Source: a virus. From it: DNA of 23,559 nucleotides. Under the pieces are notes generated by a model. That model was not told where the DNA came from and ran no database searches. It worked only from the letters and a program-made list of their open reading frames with translations. This document shows positions 19,599 through 23,559 of this stretch, piece after piece (position 1 is the first letter of the stretch; every line of letters begins with the position of its first letter). The stretch covers positions 1-23,559 of the IMG/VR virus record IMGVR_UViG_3300028844_001949. One strand, 5' to 3'. Both the position numbers and the translations under genes were made by a program.

Positions 19599-21472
19599 TG
19601 GCAGATTATAATATTAATATTAACGCCAAGGACAACACAGGCGGATCTATTAACAAGGTCTCAACTGGACTTGGTGGGCTTACATCAAAAGCAAACAGCT
19701 TTAAGGTTGCAATGGGGGCGGCAGGTGCTGCCCTGGCGGCTTTTGGTGCAGTTAAATTTGTTGGTGATAAAATTACAGCAATGGATGACTTGGCCAAGAG
19801 TGCAAGGACAGCCGGAGCAGCAATGAGTGGTGAAGCTTTTGAAGGCTTCCAAGTAATGAAACAAGCAATGAATGAAGCAGGTATTGATGCCGCTACATTT
19901 GATAGAGCTATGCTTCAAACCACAAGCAGATTAAAAGCAGGAACAGAAGGACAAAAATCATTTGCCGCTGTTACTGACAAACTTGGTGATAGTCTATTGG
20001 ACATGAATGGCAACTTAAAAGCCGGTCCAGATCTATTACAAGAAATGATGAATGCCTTAAATGAAGGCAAGATTACAACAGAAGACTTTGCAAAAGTTGT
20101 TGGTGGACGTGCTGGTCCGCTAATTCAACAACAGTTTGCAAGCATGAACACAAGTGCAGAAGATCTACAAGCTACGCTTGATGATGTTGCACAAAACACA
20201 AACATTATTCCATTAGAAGCGGCTGAACAAGCAGAAGCATTCAATGACAACATTGGACGCTTGAAAGAAGGCTTGGGCCAAATGATGACTGATGCTATTG
20301 AACCATTGATGCCAATGTTATTAGAGCTCAGTGAAAACATATTAGCAAACATGCCTGCTATTATTGAAAAAGTACAAACAGCAATCAGTAATCTACAACC
20401 TGTATTTGAATTGATAGGTACACTACTCACAGAAGTAGTTGTTCCAATTATGACAAAACTATTTGAAGCATTGGGATTCATAGCAGAAAAGATTGCACCA
20501 TTAGTTGATGAAGCATTACCATTATTAAAAGAAGCTTTCCAGTTTATTGTTGATGTTGCCAACAGCATGTGGGACATAATGAAAACTATCTATGAGATTG
20601 CATTACCGGCGCTTGAAGCAGGATTCAACGGATTAAAAGCTATTGTTGATGCAGTAGTTGGTGTATTCCAAAAAGCTGTTGATACATTAGGTGCATTGAA
20701 ACAAAAAGCAATTGACTTAAAAAATGCCACAGTAGGTGCATTTGGTAATATGAAAGATGGTGTTGTTAACAAAACAACTGATATGTATAACGGCGTGAAA
20801 GATGGCGCAAGTAGTATGTATAATTACTTGGTTGGTAATAGTGTTTTTCCAGACCTACGTGATGCAGTTATTGCCTCATTCAGAGACATGAAGGTTGGAA
20901 GTGTCAGTGAAATGCAAACCATGACATCACAAGTTAACCAATCAGCAATGACAGGTGCACAAACATTTGAAGAAGTATTTGCCAGCACATTAGGAAACGC
21001 ATTACACACAGGTAGATTAGACTTGGGTGGATTTGCTAATTTCTTCCAACAAAAATTAGGTTCAATGGCACAAGGTGCTGGTGGATTTGGCGGCATCTTA
21101 GGTAAAGTATTTGGTGGCGGAATGTTTGGAGGCGGCGGCGGAGGCGGCGGCCTTGGAGGACTATTAGGTGGACTATTTGGTGGCGGCGGAGGCGGCGGCT
21201 TGGGTAGTTTGTTTGGTGGCTTCTTTGCAAACGGCGGAACATTAGGCGCAGGCAAGTTTGGTATAGCAGGAGAATCAGGTCCAGAAATTATTCACGGGCC
21301 AGCTGGTATTACTCCAATGAATCAAATGGGCAGTAGTGCACCAGCGGTAAATATAACAATACAAGCAATTGACACGCAGTCTGGAACAGAGTTCCTGCTT
21401 AACAACAAAAAAGCAGTAGAAGGTATTATCCAGAATGCATATAACAGACGTGGAAAACAGGGGATTTATTAA
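19598..21472 (+). CDS. Tape measure protein, 624 aa
   Basis: The start is coupled to the GT frame. The N-terminus carries INKVSTGLGGLTSKANSFKV and a hydrophobic GAAGAALAAFGAVKFVGDKI (residues 38-57), typical of tape measures. A long helical domain with many Asn, Gln, Glu and Leu follows (residues 75-400), including membrane-like strings (LLELSENILANMP, IGTLLTEVVVPIMT). Residues 495-545 are a glycine tract (FGGGMFGGGGGGGG and repeats). The conserved C-terminal box GKFGIAGESGPEIIHGPAG (about 549-567) matches the 'G-E-x-G-P-E-x-I' motif of lambda-type tape measures. At about 0.15 nm per residue the tail would be near 94 nm. The end is TAATG-coupled to the next gene. Confidence 0.9.
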   Translation: MADYNININAKDNTGGSINKVSTGLGGLTSKANSFKVAMGAAGAALAAFGAVKFVGDKITAMDDLAKSARTAGAAMSGEAFEGFQVMKQAMNEAGIDAATFDRAMLQTTSRLKAGTEGQKSFAAVTDKLGDSLLDMNGNLKAGPDLLQEMMNALNEGKITTEDFAKVVGGRAGPLIQQQFASMNTSAEDLQATLDDVAQNTNIIPLEAAEQAEAFNDNIGRLKEGLGQMMTDAIEPLMPMLLELSENILANMPAIIEKVQTAISNLQPVFELIGTLLTEVVVPIMTKLFEALGFIAEKIAPLVDEALPLLKEAFQFIVDVANSMWDIMKTIYEIALPALEAGFNGLKAIVDAVVGVFQKAVDTLGALKQKAIDLKNATVGAFGNMKDGVVNKTTDMYNGVKDGASSMYNYLVGNSVFPDLRDAVIASFRDMKVGSVSEMQTMTSQVNQSAMTGAQTFEEVFASTLGNALHTGRLDLGGFANFFQQKLGSMAQGAGGFGGILGKVFGGGMFGGGGGGGGLGGLLGGLFGGGGGGGLGSLFGGFFANGGTLGAGKFGIAGESGPEIIHGPAGITPMNQMGSSAPAVNITIQAIDTQSGTEFLLNNKKAVEGIIQNAYNRRGKQGIY

Positions 21473-23559
21473 TGGCTGACATGAGACAAATATTTACGTA
21501 TCCAAATAATTTGGCTACAGATTACATAGATCCAGATTATGTAGGTAATTCATCAGAAGGATTTACCCGCAGAATAGATCAATTAATTAGCGGAACATAC
21601 AAGACTTGGCTAAATCCAAAGGTAATAACAGCTACCACAAGTGAAGTTATGCAGAACCTTTCAAAGTTTGGCAACTATTATGAAAACGTATCATATGCTG
21701 GACATTTATCACGTTATGATTTTTGGCAACAGCCAATGGTTATTGCAACAAAGCAATTAATTACCAGTTTGCCTTTGAATCCAATTGGATCAGGTGCTGA
21801 TGTACACGTGAGTCCCATGCTTGTTACATTTGCAACAGCCCATGAATTCTTAGATGGCATGCGTCTTACTACAACTGGACTTGATGGAGCGTGGGGACAG
21901 TATGTTACCGCTGGACATTTTCCAGAAATGTATGCAAAGGTAATTTCAGACACTGAAATACAAGTTGCAACAGATAAAGAGTTAACAAGCCTTATTGAAT
22001 TTGTACCTGGTCAACAAAGTTTTGAGCTTGACTATGGTGCTTGGAATTATTTTAATCCTTTAGCAGGAACAACAGATTATAGCAATTGCAGATACTTGAC
22101 AGTTGATTTTACATCTGCAGTACCTCAAATAAAAGGTACAAATGATCTGCAAATACTTGATGGTCAAGAAATAACAGTCAATAGTTATCTTCCAGATCCA
22201 AATACATATCAAGATCCTAAAATTGCATCAAGAACTTATTACTTAAAAAATACAAGTACAAGTTCAGTAGATAATATATTTGAAGTTTACAATGAATCAT
22301 CACTTACAAACAGAATAGAATTTGTTGATGATGCTACCGCAGGGTCAGGTGTTACATTGCCATTATGGGATGACGGTGCCAAGCAGTCTGTTACAATAAA
22401 TCAGACTAATCCTGCAACAATTACATTTACTAATTTATTAGACCCAGATGCAGAACATATAATACATGTTGACAGTCAATATGCAGTAGAATGGACAAAC
22501 TCAAGCATTTCAAGTGAAAGATATTTTGGACCAATAAACAATAATCAAAATCCTGTATATTGGTTGATACCAACAACTGATCCTTATGTTTTTGAATTCA
22601 GTACAGTACCGCCAACTGCCTCAAATTATCCACAAAAACCAAATTGGGCGCAACAAAATGCAATTGGCATAACCAGTCCAGATATGGAATTTTCACAACT
22701 TGCTCAACCACAAAACTCAAGCACAAGGCCGTGGGCTATTTCAGACAATGCCAGAATTAAATGGTTAAAAGGTTTAGACAATGGCTGGAGTGAAAATTAT
22801 GTAGATGGTACAGCAGCTAACTTATTTGTCAATGCACTCTCACCAGGTGAATTTTGGAATGATCCATACTACTTAAAAAGTTTACCAGAATTTGAAACAG
22901 CTACATATAAAGTATTTGATGTTTACAAAGACCCATCAATGCGCACACTGTATGGACCAGCTGATTATCAAAACGGTAGTCAAGTTACTATTACCGCTAA
23001 AGCAAATTGGCCGTTTTTGGTATTTCCTGCTTCACAAGGCACCAACCCACCAACTACAAATTACACACTTTCACAGTTTGAAGCAAACGCAAATTATCCA
23101 CTGTGGGGCATCAGTACAGGTGATAATCTTACAGCAACTTGGGATCCTATTAACAGTGAATGGAATGTAACAAGTCATTATGCAACAGATCTAAAATTTG
23201 GTGATCCAGCAGAAGGCAGTTTTACTCCTGATGAAAGCGTTGAAACTCCTTATTATGGCACCGGAGCAGATTGGAGCCAAGGTTATTTTTGGGCTTATCA
23301 AGACATTGGAACTGATGCATCAGGAGGAACTTCTTGCGTATTAGATATTGCCAGAAGTGATGGTACACTTCAACCAGGCGCTAATATTACATTTACCAGA
23401 GATCCAAATTACAGAGTTAGCGGCGGATACACTTGGTATCAATGGTGGGGTGGTACAAATAAAACTGGATTAGCTGAAGATGTTGAATTTAGGCCAACTG
23501 GAACCAGTGGAAGTAAAGTTTATTTAGATTCTGCTAAAACTAAACGTTATTGGAGAATT
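21472..23559 (+). CDS. Large distal tail protein, 3' truncated by window end
   Basis: The ATG at 21472 shares bases with the tape measure stop. The frame is open for 696 codons to the last base, so the protein is larger than that. It starts MADMRQIFTYPNNLATDYID. The sequence is Asn, Tyr, Trp, Thr and Pro-rich and beta-like, with few Lys, as in extracellular or virion surface proteins. Repeated aromatic segments occur (TWYQWWGGTNKTG, GYFWAYQDIGTD). I recognise no catalytic motif. Position after the tape measure suggests a distal tail or receptor-binding component. The gene was probably cut by the window edge and may continue in the partial gene at 3-422. Confidence 0.85.
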   Translation, partial: MADMRQIFTYPNNLATDYIDPDYVGNSSEGFTRRIDQLISGTYKTWLNPKVITATTSEVMQNLSKFGNYYENVSYAGHLSRYDFWQQPMVIATKQLITSLPLNPIGSGADVHVSPMLVTFATAHEFLDGMRLTTTGLDGAWGQYVTAGHFPEMYAKVISDTEIQVATDKELTSLIEFVPGQQSFELDYGAWNYFNPLAGTTDYSNCRYLTVDFTSAVPQIKGTNDLQILDGQEITVNSYLPDPNTYQDPKIASRTYYLKNTSTSSVDNIFEVYNESSLTNRIEFVDDATAGSGVTLPLWDDGAKQSVTINQTNPATITFTNLLDPDAEHIIHVDSQYAVEWTNSSISSERYFGPINNNQNPVYWLIPTTDPYVFEFSTVPPTASNYPQKPNWAQQNAIGITSPDMEFSQLAQPQNSSTRPWAISDNARIKWLKGLDNGWSENYVDGTAANLFVNALSPGEFWNDPYYLKSLPEFETATYKVFDVYKDPSMRTLYGPADYQNGSQVTITAKANWPFLVFPASQGTNPPTTNYTLSQFEANANYPLWGISTGDNLTATWDPINSEWNVTSHYATDLKFGDPAEGSFTPDESVETPYYGTGADWSQGYFWAYQDIGTDASGGTSCVLDIARSDGTLQPGANITFTRDPNYRVSGGYTWYQWWGGTNKTGLAEDVEFRPTGTSGSKVYLDSAKTKRYWRI

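Noticed and set aside
20824-21255. Proline-rich minus-strand ORF of 143 codons
   Set aside because: It is the complement of the glycine tract in the tape measure gene; no ribosome binding site and no independent protein features.
22892-23170. 92-codon plus-strand ORF near the right end
   Set aside because: It lies in a different frame inside the long open tail gene (21472-23559); His/Gln/Leu-rich composition typical of an out-of-frame shadow.
1-23559. CRISPR array, insertion sequence, integrase or attachment site
   Set aside because: No regularly spaced repeats, transposase motifs or tyrosine/serine recombinase signatures were found; the repeats present are fibre-coding or short regulatory ones.

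Overview
The window is a continuous stretch of tailed-phage genome with a long-tailed (siphovirus-like) morphogenesis programme. All credible genes lie on the + strand. The DNA is AT-rich, genes are packed with ATGA or TAATG overlaps, and most starts have an AAGGAG-type ribosome binding site. The fibre repeats (YFTDAR, LSDV...QW) are of a kind I associate with phages from marine and other aquatic metagenomes. That ecological guess is inference. No integrase, repressor of a known family, tRNA, DNA polymerase or classical lysis cassette can be recognised.

Layout: (1) 3-3244, distal tail genes: the end of a tail protein, a DUF2163-like protein, an NlpC/P60-like (DUF6950-like) protein, a gpJ-like tail protein and a small repeat-bearing fibre-like protein. 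(2) 3321-8093, an accessory and regulatory segment of small unknown genes, an AAA+ ATPase, a NUMOD3/helix-turn-helix DNA-binding protein and two long gene-free stretches. Five near-perfect sigma70 promoters (TTGACA, 17-bp spacer, TATAAT-like) lie here, and several overlap inverted repeats. Two of the promoters drive apparent non-coding RNAs that end at hairpin terminators. (3) 8094-11392, a structured leader, a small membrane protein and tail-fibre genes. (4) 11410-17493, packaging and head genes: small terminase candidate, a coiled-coil/membrane protein, a 13-residue lysine-rich peptide, a frameshifted small ORF, large terminase, portal, MuF-like protein, scaffold and major capsid protein. 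(5) 17553-23559, connector, tail terminator, tail tube, gp10-like protein, tail assembly chaperone with a canonical -1 slippery site (GGGAAAC), tape measure, and a large tail protein that is still open at the window end.

The tail operon runs off the right edge and resumes at the left edge, so the source molecule is probably circular, circularly permuted or terminally redundant. A direct join of the two ends does not keep one reading frame. The most interesting part is 3.8-5.3 kb plus 6.2-7.7 kb: a cluster of strong host-type promoters with different putative operators, and a structured RNA of roughly 370 nt with no family I can name, followed by a run of hairpins.
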